Below, in pieces: positions 1 to 7,368 of a DNA stretch of 11,619 bases. Numbering within the stretch: the stretch's first letter is position 1; every line of letters starts with the position of its first letter. A program made the translations under genes and the position numbers. This DNA comes from Burkholderiales bacterium (GTDB lineage Bacteria > Pseudomonadota > Gammaproteobacteria > Burkholderiales > Chitinimonadaceae). Below the pieces are notes generated by a model that did no database searches, was not told where the DNA came from, and was given only the letters and a program-made list of their open reading frames with translations. The DNA lies in assembly GCA_019234745.1 (NCBI GenBank), contig JAFAKZ010000502.1:1-11619 (forward strand), read 5' to 3'.

Positions 1-60
1 CAGGATGACTACGATGTGCTGGAAGTGAATATTGTTCTACCCGAAGCAAAGCGCCCATAA
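1..60 (+). CDS. C-terminal end of an unidentified protein (partial)
   Basis: Reading frame 1 is open from the window edge to a TAA at 58-60 and encodes 19 residues ending in VNIVLPEAKRP. The composition looks like real coding sequence, and the non-coding palindrome region follows directly, so this is probably the 3' end of a gene that begins upstream. Too little is present to name a family. Its orientation matches the pseudokinase gene at 362, but 300 bp separate them, so a shared operon is doubtful. Confidence 0.5.
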   Translation, partial: QDDYDVLEVNIVLPEAKRP

Positions 61-142
61 GGCCGGAGCCGGTTAGTATTGGAATTACGACATTCATAGA
101 CTGACTGGCTCCAGAGTCTGCAAACAGACCCGTGCCTGGAGA

Positions 143-165
143 TTTGCCGCTATCATGGCGGCAAA
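143..165. other. Small perfect hairpin
   Basis: TTTGCCGC at 143-150 and GCGGCAAA at 158-165 form an 8-bp perfect stem with a 7-nt loop. It lies about 80 bp after the stop of the partial gene. No run of T follows on either side, so it is a poor intrinsic terminator. It may be part of the structured region that continues into the palindrome at 173-333. Confidence 0.4.
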
Positions 166-172
166 CGGGCGG

Positions 173-333
173 AGAGCCTGTTCAATATCTTTTTGCATTG
201 GCGTTCGGTGCCATGCAGGATGACGTGCAAGGCGCAAGACGCGCGGCGGTACAAGTACCGTAAGCGGCTTGCAATGCGGCAATCCGCCGGCGGGGCGTCA
301 AACGCTGATGTGAAAAGATATTGAACCGGCTCT
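173..333. repeat. Imperfect long palindrome, MITE-like or structured leader
   Basis: The 21-bp arms at 173-193 and 313-333 are inverted copies matching at 20 of 21 positions; each arm contains TTCAATATCTTTT or its complement. The match continues inward to 212 and 294, giving about 32 of 40 identities. Six of the eight mismatches would still form G-U pairs in RNA. The centre holds another perfect hairpin (CGGTAC at 247-252 with GTACCG at 255-260) and a GCAAG/CTTGC pair (227-231 with 268-272). No convincing ORF lies inside and no target-site duplication is visible. It could be a miniature inverted-repeat element or an RNA structure in the leader of the pseudokinase gene. This fills most of the 300-bp gap between 61 and 361. 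Confidence 0.6.
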
Positions 334-342
334 CAAAGCCGG
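326..342 (+). other. Hairpin overlapping the right arm of the palindrome
   Basis: CCGGCT at 326-331 and AGCCGG at 337-342 form a 6-bp stem with a 5-nt loop, immediately before the purine-rich GGGGGAGA that precedes the ATG at 362. The first half is shared with the right arm of the larger palindrome, so the two structures are mutually exclusive. That arrangement could act as a switch, but this is inference only. Confidence 0.35.
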
Positions 343-361
343 GGGAGACCGTATCATCGAC

Positions 362-2125
362 ATGACCGAACTTGCCGAACCGATAGCCGCCGTGGCCGAA
401 CGACCTATCGAGCTCGAAAAATTCGTCAGCCAGCGCGAAACCGAGCGCTGGTGTAAACGGCTGTCCCCTGCCTATCCCGCCGCCGACTACTGGTTGTGCC
501 ACGAAGCGCGCATCCTGCAGGGCTTCCAACGCGACCAACGTTACGCGGCGCGCTTCATATCGGTCGACCTCGACCACCGTATCCTTGTTACGGAAGCGGC
601 CGGTCACCCGCTCACGCATTGGCTGTCCACCCCGGTAGGCGAACAGGAGCATCCGTTCCAGCGCTCCAGCGACCTCGTCCGCCTGATCCTCGCCAGCCTC
701 AGGGCGCTGCAACACCTGTCGCGCCAAGGTCTAGTGCACGGCGGCCTGCGTCCAGACGTGATCGTACTGCGTCAGAATGACCGCGGCGAGATCGACTTCG
801 ACAGCCTGACGCTGATCGACTTCGGCGTAGCCCACAGTGCGCAGCTGCGCGTAGAAAAACCCCTGTTCATCGACCTTGCGAGCCCCGACGCCGTCTACCT
901 CGGGCCAGCACTGCGCGAGGCCGTCCAACGCGACTGGCAGACCTATGCCAAGCTGGTGGGCGAGGCAGGCAAATCGACTTGGTACGAGCTTTCCGACAGC
1001 GCACGCAGGCAGTACGAATCGGTGCTGATACCGGACTTGGCCGTCAATGCCATAGACTGGCGCGCCGATCTGTTTGCGCTGGGCCATTGGTTCAAGCAGA
1101 TTTCCCTGCACCGCATCGACTATTACAAGGATGCGCACCAGGAACAGTTGCCGGCACTGATCAAGAAGATGCAGAAGCCCGTGCTCAGCGGCGGCTTCAC
1201 CAGCCTCGACGCGTGCATCAAGGCCTTCGAAGCATTGGAGATTGACAACCGCATGCTGGTGATTCCTGAGGCGCCCCATACGGCCGGCGTGTTCACCATG
1301 CAGCCCAGCCCCACCCTGCACGCTACGCAGTCGAACAAGGCCGTGCCCGTCGCAGTGAAGCGCGACGATGAATTCTCACCAGCGCCAATCGGCATGGTGA
1401 AACGTGAGCGCCAGCATGCGCCGTCTCCGAGCAGCCGCGGCCGCTTTGTCGGCATCGGCATCGGCCTGATCATCGTGGCGACCGGCGGCGCAGTTTTCCT
1501 GCGCTCGCATGAACAGCAGGCAAACCAAGTCAAGCAGCCGATCGTTGCCGCAGCAGCGGTCAACGACCCAGCGCCAACAGCGCCCCCCGTGCCGATGGCA
1601 GATACGGCGACGGCCACACCCAACATCGCCGCGCCGGCGGTCGACAAAGCCGCCCAGGCACCCGATCCAACCGCGTTGTCGGGACTGTCGCTGGCCGACC
1701 TGACGGCTGCTGCGGAGCATGGTGACCCCACGGCGCAAACGCAGCTCGGATTGCGTTACCGTAAGGGCCAGGGTGTGCCGGCTGACAATGGGAAGGCCGT
1801 GGAATGGTACCGCAGGGCGGCCGACCAAAAACATGCCGAGGCTCAGGCCTACCTGGGCTTCATGTATATGACGGGACGCGGCGTGCGCAAGGACTTTGCC
1901 GAAGCGGCACGCTACTCCAAACTGGCGGCCGAGCAGAACAATGCCACGGGCCAACTCAATCTCGCCCTCCTATACTTGAGCGGTCGCGGCGTACCCTTGA
2001 GCAAGATCGAAGGCTATCGCTGGCTGAAGAAGGCATCGGGCACCGACAGTACGGCTGCGGAACGCCTGGCCGAAGTCAAACGCACGCTGAGCCCGGCGGA
2101 ACTGGCCCAGGCGGAAGCACAATAG
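362..2125 (+). CDS. Membrane-anchored pseudokinase with Sel1 repeats
   Basis: This 587-residue protein combines a serine/threonine kinase-like domain (about 20-300), a single membrane segment (about 362-380, GIGIGLIIVATGGAVFL), an Ala/Pro-rich linker (381-440) and three Sel1 repeats (about 454-558, each with an A..LG..Y..G.GV pattern). The kinase loop reads HGGLRPDV at 126-133 where active kinases have HRDLKPEN, so the catalytic Asp and the Mg-binding Asn are replaced by Gly and Val; DFG is kept at 153-155. The glycine loop is not recognisable, although K32 and E48 could be the beta3 Lys and helix-C Glu. It is therefore probably catalytically dead and may act as a nucleotide sensor or scaffold. 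Basic residues before the membrane segment suggest kinase inside and Sel1 repeats in the periplasm. The ATG at 362 is the only common start after an in-frame stop at 311-313; GGGGGAGA lies upstream at rather long spacing. The peptidase-like gene follows after 36 bp. Confidence 0.85.
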   Translation: MTELAEPIAAVAERPIELEKFVSQRETERWCKRLSPAYPAADYWLCHEARILQGFQRDQRYAARFISVDLDHRILVTEAAGHPLTHWLSTPVGEQEHPFQRSSDLVRLILASLRALQHLSRQGLVHGGLRPDVIVLRQNDRGEIDFDSLTLIDFGVAHSAQLRVEKPLFIDLASPDAVYLGPALREAVQRDWQTYAKLVGEAGKSTWYELSDSARRQYESVLIPDLAVNAIDWRADLFALGHWFKQISLHRIDYYKDAHQEQLPALIKKMQKPVLSGGFTSLDACIKAFEALEIDNRMLVIPEAPHTAGVFTMQPSPTLHATQSNKAVPVAVKRDDEFSPAPIGMVKRERQHAPSPSSRGRFVGIGIGLIIVATGGAVFLRSHEQQANQVKQPIVAAAAVNDPAPTAPPVPMADTATATPNIAAPAVDKAAQAPDPTALSGLSLADLTAAAEHGDPTAQTQLGLRYRKGQGVPADNGKAVEWYRRAADQKHAEAQAYLGFMYMTGRGVRKDFAEAARYSKLAAEQNNATGQLNLALLYLSGRGVPLSKIEGYRWLKKASGTDSTAAERLAEVKRTLSPAELAQAEAQ

Positions 2126-2161
2126 CCTGCTCGAACCAGCAGCGGCGCGTAGTTCGGCAGG

Positions 2162-3238
2162 ATGGAACCAGAAACCGGCATGGCTACTTCCAGCGTATTT
2201 ATGCGGCTCGCGCTGTGCCTGCTTATCGAATTCGCGGCCAGCTGTTCGCAACGCCCATGCCCCAACAATGACAAGTCCTGTCTGACCCGCGCACAGGAAG
2301 CCGATCCAGTCGCCCGCATCGCCTTTTGGCACGACGCCCTGCAGCAGCCCGTCGAGCAGCGTTTCGGGCCCGCACCGGCCCAGCTTGCCGAATATATCGA
2401 CCTCGACAACCGCAAGAACGGCTTCAATGCCCACCCGCAACCAGCCACCATCGACGACGCATTTCGCCGCGATGTCGAGGCCGCCATCGCCGGCATGCCC
2501 GACGAGGTAAAGCGTCTGGTCGGCCAGCATTTGGCTGGGGTCTACTTCGTCACCGATCTCGGCAGCAGCGGCTTTACCGATAAGATTCTGGACGAACAGG
2601 GCAAGCCCGTGGCCGCCTACGTCGTGCTGGACCGCGACGTGCTGATGGAACGCACGGCCAACGCCTGGGCCACCTGGAAAGAAAATACGCCATTCAAGCC
2701 GGCCGACGGTTACCGCCTAACCACACTGATCGAAACGCCACCCAACGATACGCGTGCCAACGCCATCCAATACATCCTGCTGCACGAGTTCGGCCACGTG
2801 CTGGCTGCAGTTGGCCATTTCCATCCCCCCTGGTGGAGCAACGAACTGGTGAAGAATCCGACTGCCTATCCCTACTTCGCGCTCTCCTGGCAGGCAGACG
2901 CCAAGGGTGAAGGTTACGAGCCGCACAAGGCGGACGATTTCGCAAGCCGTAAAGACGTCGTGTACTACCTCACCCCCAAGCTGGAATCGAAGCAGATGGT
3001 GGATATCTATACGGCGCTGAGCAAGACGGACTTCCCCACGCTATATGCCACCACCAACCCCTTCGACGATTTCGCCGATTCCTTCGCCAACTACGTTCAC
3101 GTAGTGATGCTGCACAAGCCGTTCGAAATCGACATCGGCATACATGGCGTACCGGCCTACACCTATGCGGCTTGTTGGAATAACGAGCGCTGCGCCGCCA
3201 AGCGTGCCATCCTGGAAAAGACACTGGCGGCGCGATAA
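2162..3238 (+). CDS. Secreted HEFGH zinc-peptidase-like lipoprotein
   Basis: The protein has up to 358 residues. The N-terminus carries a signal sequence (RLALCLLIEFAAS) followed by Cys28, which fits a somewhat atypical lipobox (AASC), so anchoring to a membrane facing the periplasm is likely. HEFGH at 208-212 is a classic HExxH zinc-binding and catalytic motif. FADSFANY at 304-311 resembles the second helix of gluzincins, where an acidic residue provides the third ligand, here possibly Asp. The spacing to H219 and H221 does not fit a metzincin (HExxHxxGxxH). Starts at 2162, 2180 and 2201 are all possible; 2180 or 2201 give a more normal signal peptide, and none has a strong Shine-Dalgarno. 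I do not recognise a named family. It follows the pseudokinase-Sel1 gene by 36 bp and is probably cotranscribed, which would place both its product and the Sel1 repeats in the periplasm. Confidence 0.8.
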   Translation: MEPETGMATSSVFMRLALCLLIEFAASCSQRPCPNNDKSCLTRAQEADPVARIAFWHDALQQPVEQRFGPAPAQLAEYIDLDNRKNGFNAHPQPATIDDAFRRDVEAAIAGMPDEVKRLVGQHLAGVYFVTDLGSSGFTDKILDEQGKPVAAYVVLDRDVLMERTANAWATWKENTPFKPADGYRLTTLIETPPNDTRANAIQYILLHEFGHVLAAVGHFHPPWWSNELVKNPTAYPYFALSWQADAKGEGYEPHKADDFASRKDVVYYLTPKLESKQMVDIYTALSKTDFPTLYATTNPFDDFADSFANYVHVVMLHKPFEIDIGIHGVPAYTYAACWNNERCAAKRAILEKTLAAR

Positions 3239-3658
3239 TCACGAATCGTCGCCGGCGAGTATGCCGAACAGCCGCATCTTCAGCCGGCTTCCCCCGATCG
3301 CCAAGGTTACGGCTGCCAACAGGTGCAGCACCCAGGCGCCCGCCATGATCCGATAGGTCCAGCAGATGATGTGGTGCGATGTCGGCGCCAGCCAGCTCGC
3401 GGCCGAACACAGGGGCCATGCGAACAGCACGCCATACATGGCCGTCACGGGTAGGGAAAAATCGTCTGGCAGGTAGCCGCCTAGCGTCCACATCGAGATG
3501 CACGACCAGACCGACCAAGCAACGATCAGGTCAATCCACCAAGGCGCATGAGAGAGGTAGGGAGCATGCGTGCAGACGTGCTCTACATACAGGCTAACGA
3601 GCCCGGTCGTTAATATCGGACCTTCCCCTCGATCCTTCAAGAAAACAAAACCCGGCAC
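3239..3658 (-). CDS. Small hypothetical membrane protein
   Basis: The frame encodes 139 residues with about three hydrophobic segments (DLIVAWSVWSCISMWTLGG, AMYGVLFAWPLCSAASWLA, AGAWVLHLLAAVTLAIGG) and a short basic C-terminal stretch. I do not recognise the family. The only common start upstream of the first membrane segment is a GTG at 3658-3656, which sits inside the terminator hairpin that ends the argG transcript; no good ribosome-binding site precedes it. GAAGG at about 3620 is a Shine-Dalgarno-like sequence but has no standard start codon suitably placed after it, so the start is uncertain. The stop codon (3241-3239) abuts the last base of the convergent peptidase-like gene. The membrane pattern suggests a real gene despite the doubtful start. 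Confidence 0.6.
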   Translation of the reverse strand: MPGFVFLKDRGEGPILTTGLVSLYVEHVCTHAPYLSHAPWWIDLIVAWSVWSCISMWTLGGYLPDDFSLPVTAMYGVLFAWPLCSAASWLAPTSHHIICWTYRIMAGAWVLHLLAAVTLAIGGSRLKMRLFGILAGDDS

Positions 3659-3669
3659 AAGGCCGGGTT
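3641..3669 (-). terminator. Rho-independent terminator after argG
   Basis: AACCCGGC at 3649-3656 and GCCGGGTT at 3662-3669 form a perfect 8-bp GC-rich stem with a 5-nt loop. Read on the minus strand it is followed by TTTTGTTTTC (complement of 3641-3650), the classic hairpin plus T-run. It begins 20 bp after the argG stop and should end the argF-tautomerase-argG transcript. It contains the only annotated start of the next minus-strand gene. Confidence 0.9.
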
Positions 3670-3689
3670 ATTGACATTGAGGCCGCCAA

Positions 3690-4907
<1,218 letters not shown>

Positions 4908-4947
4908 GATGATTCCTTGGGTGTAGCTTAGATTGCGGTGTTCTTGG

Positions 4948-5319
4948 TCAGGCCTGGTTAGATACGACTTTCGCGTAGGTGTCGCGGTCGATGTCGATCG
5001 TCTCGAAGCAGATCTGGCATTCGCGCTCGGCCAGGGCGCGCGGGAAATGGGCGACGATGATGGGGCGCATCGCCGCCAGCGCTCGTCGCTTGTAGTCAGC
5101 GTCGCGTCCCGACAGGATGTGCAGCTTGACGTGGACCAGCGCGTGGTTCGGGTTGCCGTCCGCGATGTACCATTGCTGGAGCTTGTAGGCGCGGCTCTTC
5201 ACGTCGACCTGCCGGATGTCGCCCATGGTGACGAGGGCGCTATGCAGTTCGCCGAACAGGCCACGGAAATCGACCTGGTCGGGGATGTTGTCGGTGTATT
5301 CGATAATGATATGCGGCAT
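4948..5319 (-). CDS. CHMI-family tautomerase (HpaF-like)
   Basis: A 123-residue protein starting MPHIIIEYTDNI, matching the start of 5-carboxymethyl-2-hydroxymuconate isomerase (E. coli HpaF, about 126 residues, MPHFIVECSDNI). Family knowledge: Pro2 becomes the N-terminal catalytic proline after Met removal, and the protein forms a trimer of tautomerase folds. SRAYKLQQWYIADG at 42-55 and HALVHVKLHILSGR at 59-72 align well with the HpaF segments SRVHWVDTWQMADG and YAFVHMTLKIGAGR. No homoprotocatechuate-pathway gene is visible; the gene sits between argF (31 bp away) and argG (40 bp away) in the same direction, so its substrate here is unknown and may not be the aromatic one. The ribosome-binding site is weak (CAGCCCTACCAC before the ATG). 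Family assignment is firm; the biological role is not. Confidence 0.88.
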   Translation of the reverse strand: MPHIIIEYTDNIPDQVDFRGLFGELHSALVTMGDIRQVDVKSRAYKLQQWYIADGNPNHALVHVKLHILSGRDADYKRRALAAMRPIIVAHFPRALAERECQICFETIDIDRDTYAKVVSNQA

Positions 5320-5350
5320 GTGGTAGGGCTGCTTTCTATACGATTAGCGA

Positions 5351-6268
5351 CTAGCTGTTCACCCTGCCGAGGAGCAGATACTCCATCAGCGCCTTCTGGG
5401 TATGCATGCGATTCTCCGCCTCGTCCCAGACGATGGATTGTGGGCCATCCAGCACTTCGGGGTCCACCTCCTCGCCGCGGTGCGCAGGCAGGCAGTGCAT
5501 GAACACGGCGTTAGGCTTCGCCAGGGCCATAAGTTCCGTCGTGACCTTGTAATGCAGGAAGTCGACGCGGCGCTGCAGGCTTTCGCGCTCGTAGCCCATC
5601 GATACGCACACATCGGTCGACACCAGGTCGGCCCCCTCCGCCGCTTCGCGCGGGTCGCGCAGCTGCTCGAAGGTGGCGCTGTAGTCCAGTTCGTCCAGCA
5701 CCTTCATATCGTAGCCCTTGGGAGAGGCGAGCTTCAGCTTGAAGTTGAAGATGCGGCTGGCCTGCATCCAGGTACGCGAGATATTGTTGGAGTCGCCGAT
5801 CCAGGCCACCGTCTTGCCCTCGATGGAGCCGCGGTGCTCGATATAGGTGAAGATATCGGCCAGCGTCTGGCAGGGGTGGTACTCATTGGTCAGCGCGTTG
5901 ATCACGGGCGCGTTCGAGTAAGCGGCGAAAGTGTCGACGATGTTCTGCTCGTAGGTGCGCAGCATGACGATGTCGCACATGCGGCCGATCACGCGCGCCA
6001 CGTCCTCGATCGGCTCGCCGCGGCCCAGCTGCGTGTCCTTGCTGGCCAGGAACATGGCGTGGCCGCCCAGCTGGTTCATGCCCGCCTCGAAGGCCACGCG
6101 CGTACGCGTGGACGTCTTCTCGAAGATCATGGCCAGCGTCTTGCCCACCAGTGGCCGGTACAATTCACCTCGGCGCAGGCGTTCCTTCAGGATGCGAGTA
6201 CGGGCGAACAAATACTCGTATTCGTCGCGGGTAAAGTCCTTGAACTGAAGGAAATGCTTGGCGCTCAT
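5351..6268 (-). CDS. argF: Ornithine carbamoyltransferase
   Basis: Cytoplasmic enzyme transferring the carbamoyl group from carbamoyl phosphate to ornithine to give citrulline, which the downstream argG product uses. From the ATG at 6268 (MSAKHFLQFKDF) the protein has 305 residues, normal for the family. Motifs: carbamoyl-phosphate loop STRTR at 53-57, HPCQTLAD at 131-138, and HCLPAHRGEE at 258-267 for ornithine binding and catalysis. The frame stays open 13 residues upstream to 6307, but MSAKHFLQFKDF is the family-typical start and has GGAATCATC just before it. One oddity: the segment usually reading TDVWxSMG reads TDVCVSMG (Cys221, codon TGC at 5608-5606). It is the first gene of the argF-tautomerase-argG unit. 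Confidence 0.97.
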   Translation of the reverse strand: MSAKHFLQFKDFTRDEYEYLFARTRILKERLRRGELYRPLVGKTLAMIFEKTSTRTRVAFEAGMNQLGGHAMFLASKDTQLGRGEPIEDVARVIGRMCDIVMLRTYEQNIVDTFAAYSNAPVINALTNEYHPCQTLADIFTYIEHRGSIEGKTVAWIGDSNNISRTWMQASRIFNFKLKLASPKGYDMKVLDELDYSATFEQLRDPREAAEGADLVSTDVCVSMGYERESLQRRVDFLHYKVTTELMALAKPNAVFMHCLPAHRGEEVDPEVLDGPQSIVWDEAENRMHTQKALMEYLLLGRVNS

Positions 6269-6322
6269 GATGATTCCAGACGTTGTGCGTTGCGGAAAAG
6301 GGTCCACTCTCTCCGAAATAGC

Positions 6323-6351
6323 CTATTACGGTCAAGCAGGTTTTACGGCAA
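6323..6351 (-). promoter_or_regulatory. Candidate argF promoter
   Basis: On the minus strand, TTGCCG (complement of 6346-6351) and TAATAG (complement of 6323-6328) are separated by 17 bp, about 55 bp before the argF ATG. The match to sigma-70 boxes is 4/6 and about 3/6. An overlapping TTGACC (complement of 6330-6335) is a better -35 box but has no -10 at the right distance. No ArgR operator was recognised. Confidence 0.25.
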
Positions 6352-6533
6352 TGCGACATGAACTTTCATAATTTCGCCAGTCATCGACGTAGCTGAGAAG
6401 CCTTGTTCCGGCTAGGGCCACGACCACCTATTGCAACATTAGCCCACGAAATCCGTGCGGTTATGTAGTTTTGCAGCGACGGCCCGCTGACGCCGTGGGC
6501 CTCACGTGCTCGACCTTATTCGAGGAGAATCAA
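6352..6533. other. Divergent intergenic region before the small secreted gene
   Basis: This spacer upstream of argF and of the gene at 6534 has no convincing ORF. It should hold promoters for both directions, but I could not pick a good sigma-70 pair for the plus strand. A short GC-rich inverted repeat (GGCCC at 6481-6485 with GGGCC at 6497-6501, alternatively ACGGC at 6479-6483 with GCCGT at 6492-6496) lies 20-40 bp before the strong Shine-Dalgarno GAGGAGA at 6522-6528 and could affect translation. Confidence 0.35.
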
Positions 6534-6764
6534 ATGCTGCGCAAACTGATGCTCGCATTGTTCATGGCGCCAACGATGGGTGCGCTCGCCCAGGCCGCAC
6601 CGGGCGACGGCCTAGGCATAGAAGACCTCAACAACAAGGTGGAGCCGCCCACGTTGGGCATCCACTGGTCGCGCGACACACCGTCATGCAGCCTACAATG
6701 CCGGTACCGGTTACCCCAACTCATCCGGCCAGAAGGGCTGCCTGTCCGGCCTGTAAGGGCCTGA
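6534..6764 (+). CDS. Small secreted protein, possibly frameshifted
   Basis: The ATG at 6534 follows an excellent Shine-Dalgarno (GAGGAGA, 6522-6528), so translation here is credible. The 76-residue product has a signal peptide (LRKLMLALFMAPTMGALAQA, cleavage near AQA/AP) and a mature start of APGDGLGIEDLNNKVEPPTL. I do not recognise the family. After GIHWSRDTP (about 6684) the frame turns into an Arg/Pro-rich tail that does not look protein-like, whereas the +1 frame reads YNAGTGYPNSSGQKG and stops at 6754-6756. A one-base indel, natural or a sequencing error, could explain this. A terminator-like hairpin follows at 6797-6824. The start and signal peptide are well supported; the C-terminus is uncertain. 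Confidence 0.6.
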   Translation: MLRKLMLALFMAPTMGALAQAAPGDGLGIEDLNNKVEPPTLGIHWSRDTPSCSLQCRYRLPQLIRPEGLPVRPVRA

Positions 6765-6796
6765 TGCAGTCGACTGTTTGGCGATATGCTAGACAT

Positions 6797-6827
6797 GAAA
6801 CGGGCCGGTTCACCTGCCCGTTTCTTG
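6797..6827 (+). terminator. Probable terminator hairpin
   Basis: GAAACGGGC at 6797-6805 and GCCCGTTTC at 6816-6824 form a perfect 9-bp stem with a 10-nt loop, followed by TT within a short T-rich stretch (TTTCTT). The T-run is short, so termination may be partial. It lies between the small secreted gene and the gene at 6851 and probably separates their transcripts. Confidence 0.6.
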
Positions 6828-6850
6828 CGCCCGCTCACAGGAGTTCGACC

Positions 6851-7345
6851 ATGAAGTCCGCCCTGCCCCGCCTCTTACTCGCTGCGCTGCTCTGCGCCCC
6901 AGTCATGGCCGACACTGCGCCGGGCCACGCCATGATGGGCGGGATGGCTACCCGTGCAGTGTCCACCTACCTGAGCCAGGAACGTTCACTAGCGGACGCC
7001 GTAGTAACCGGCAAGCAGGACGCGGTGCGCAAGATGCTGGACGACGATTTCAGCTACCGCGACCAGGACAGCCTCGATGCATTGGACGCCGACACCTGGG
7101 CGAAGGCCGCCACGGCCGCCGGATGGCACGATATGCGCGTGGGCAGGCTGGTGGTGGAGGAGTATGGCGACGTCGACGTGGTGAGCTTTGTGCTCGACGC
7201 CCATCGCGGCAAAGGGGGCAGCCGGCACGATGTGGACTACGTGGTGGACGTATGGCAGACGGCGGGAGCAAAGCTACTGTCGCGCCATGTGATGCACGCG
7301 GGCCAGCACAAGGGCCTGCCGCCTGGGCCTGATACGCGCGAGTAG
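6851..7345 (+). CDS. Secreted SnoaL/DUF4440-like protein
   Basis: A 164-residue protein with an N-terminal signal peptide (KSALPRLLLAALLCAPVMA, cleavage near VMA/DT), so it is probably periplasmic. The remainder (about 35-150) resembles the NTF2-like fold of DUF4440/SnoaL proteins: an N-terminal helix with ERSLADAVVTGKQDAVRKML, then DDDFSYRDQDS and a strand-rich C-terminal half (VVEEYGDVDVVSFVLDAH, DVDYVVDVWQ). These families include small-ligand binding proteins and enzymes, so no reaction can be assigned. The ATG at 6851 is chosen because AGGAG lies 8 bp upstream and the signal peptide begins there; the frame is open much further upstream but overlaps the hairpin and the preceding gene. It converges with the GGDEF gene, 23 bp away, with no clear terminator between them. 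Confidence 0.75.
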   Translation: MKSALPRLLLAALLCAPVMADTAPGHAMMGGMATRAVSTYLSQERSLADAVVTGKQDAVRKMLDDDFSYRDQDSLDALDADTWAKAATAAGWHDMRVGRLVVEEYGDVDVVSFVLDAHRGKGGSRHDVDYVVDVWQTAGAKLLSRHVMHAGQHKGLPPGPDTRE

Positions 7346-7368
7346 TACGGCGCCTTAAAGATCTGGCT

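Noticed and set aside
731..1954. Several minus-strand frames opposite the pseudokinase gene
   Set aside because: They overlap one another and a multi-domain plus-strand protein, and have no motifs or ribosome-binding sites I could support.
2783..2827. Metzincin-type HExxHxxGxxH motif
   Set aside because: The distance from H212 to H219 is one residue too long and the required Gly is missing, so a gluzincin-like reading is preferred.
6269..6307. 13-residue N-terminal extension of ArgF
   Set aside because: MSAKHFLQFKDF at 6268 is the family-typical start and has the better ribosome-binding context.
5402..6361. Plus-strand frame opposite argF
   Set aside because: Antisense shadow with no domain; the opposite strand holds intact argF.
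6506..6850. N-terminal extension of the DUF4440-like protein
   Set aside because: It would run through the preceding gene and a terminator-like hairpin; the signal peptide and AGGAG support 6851.
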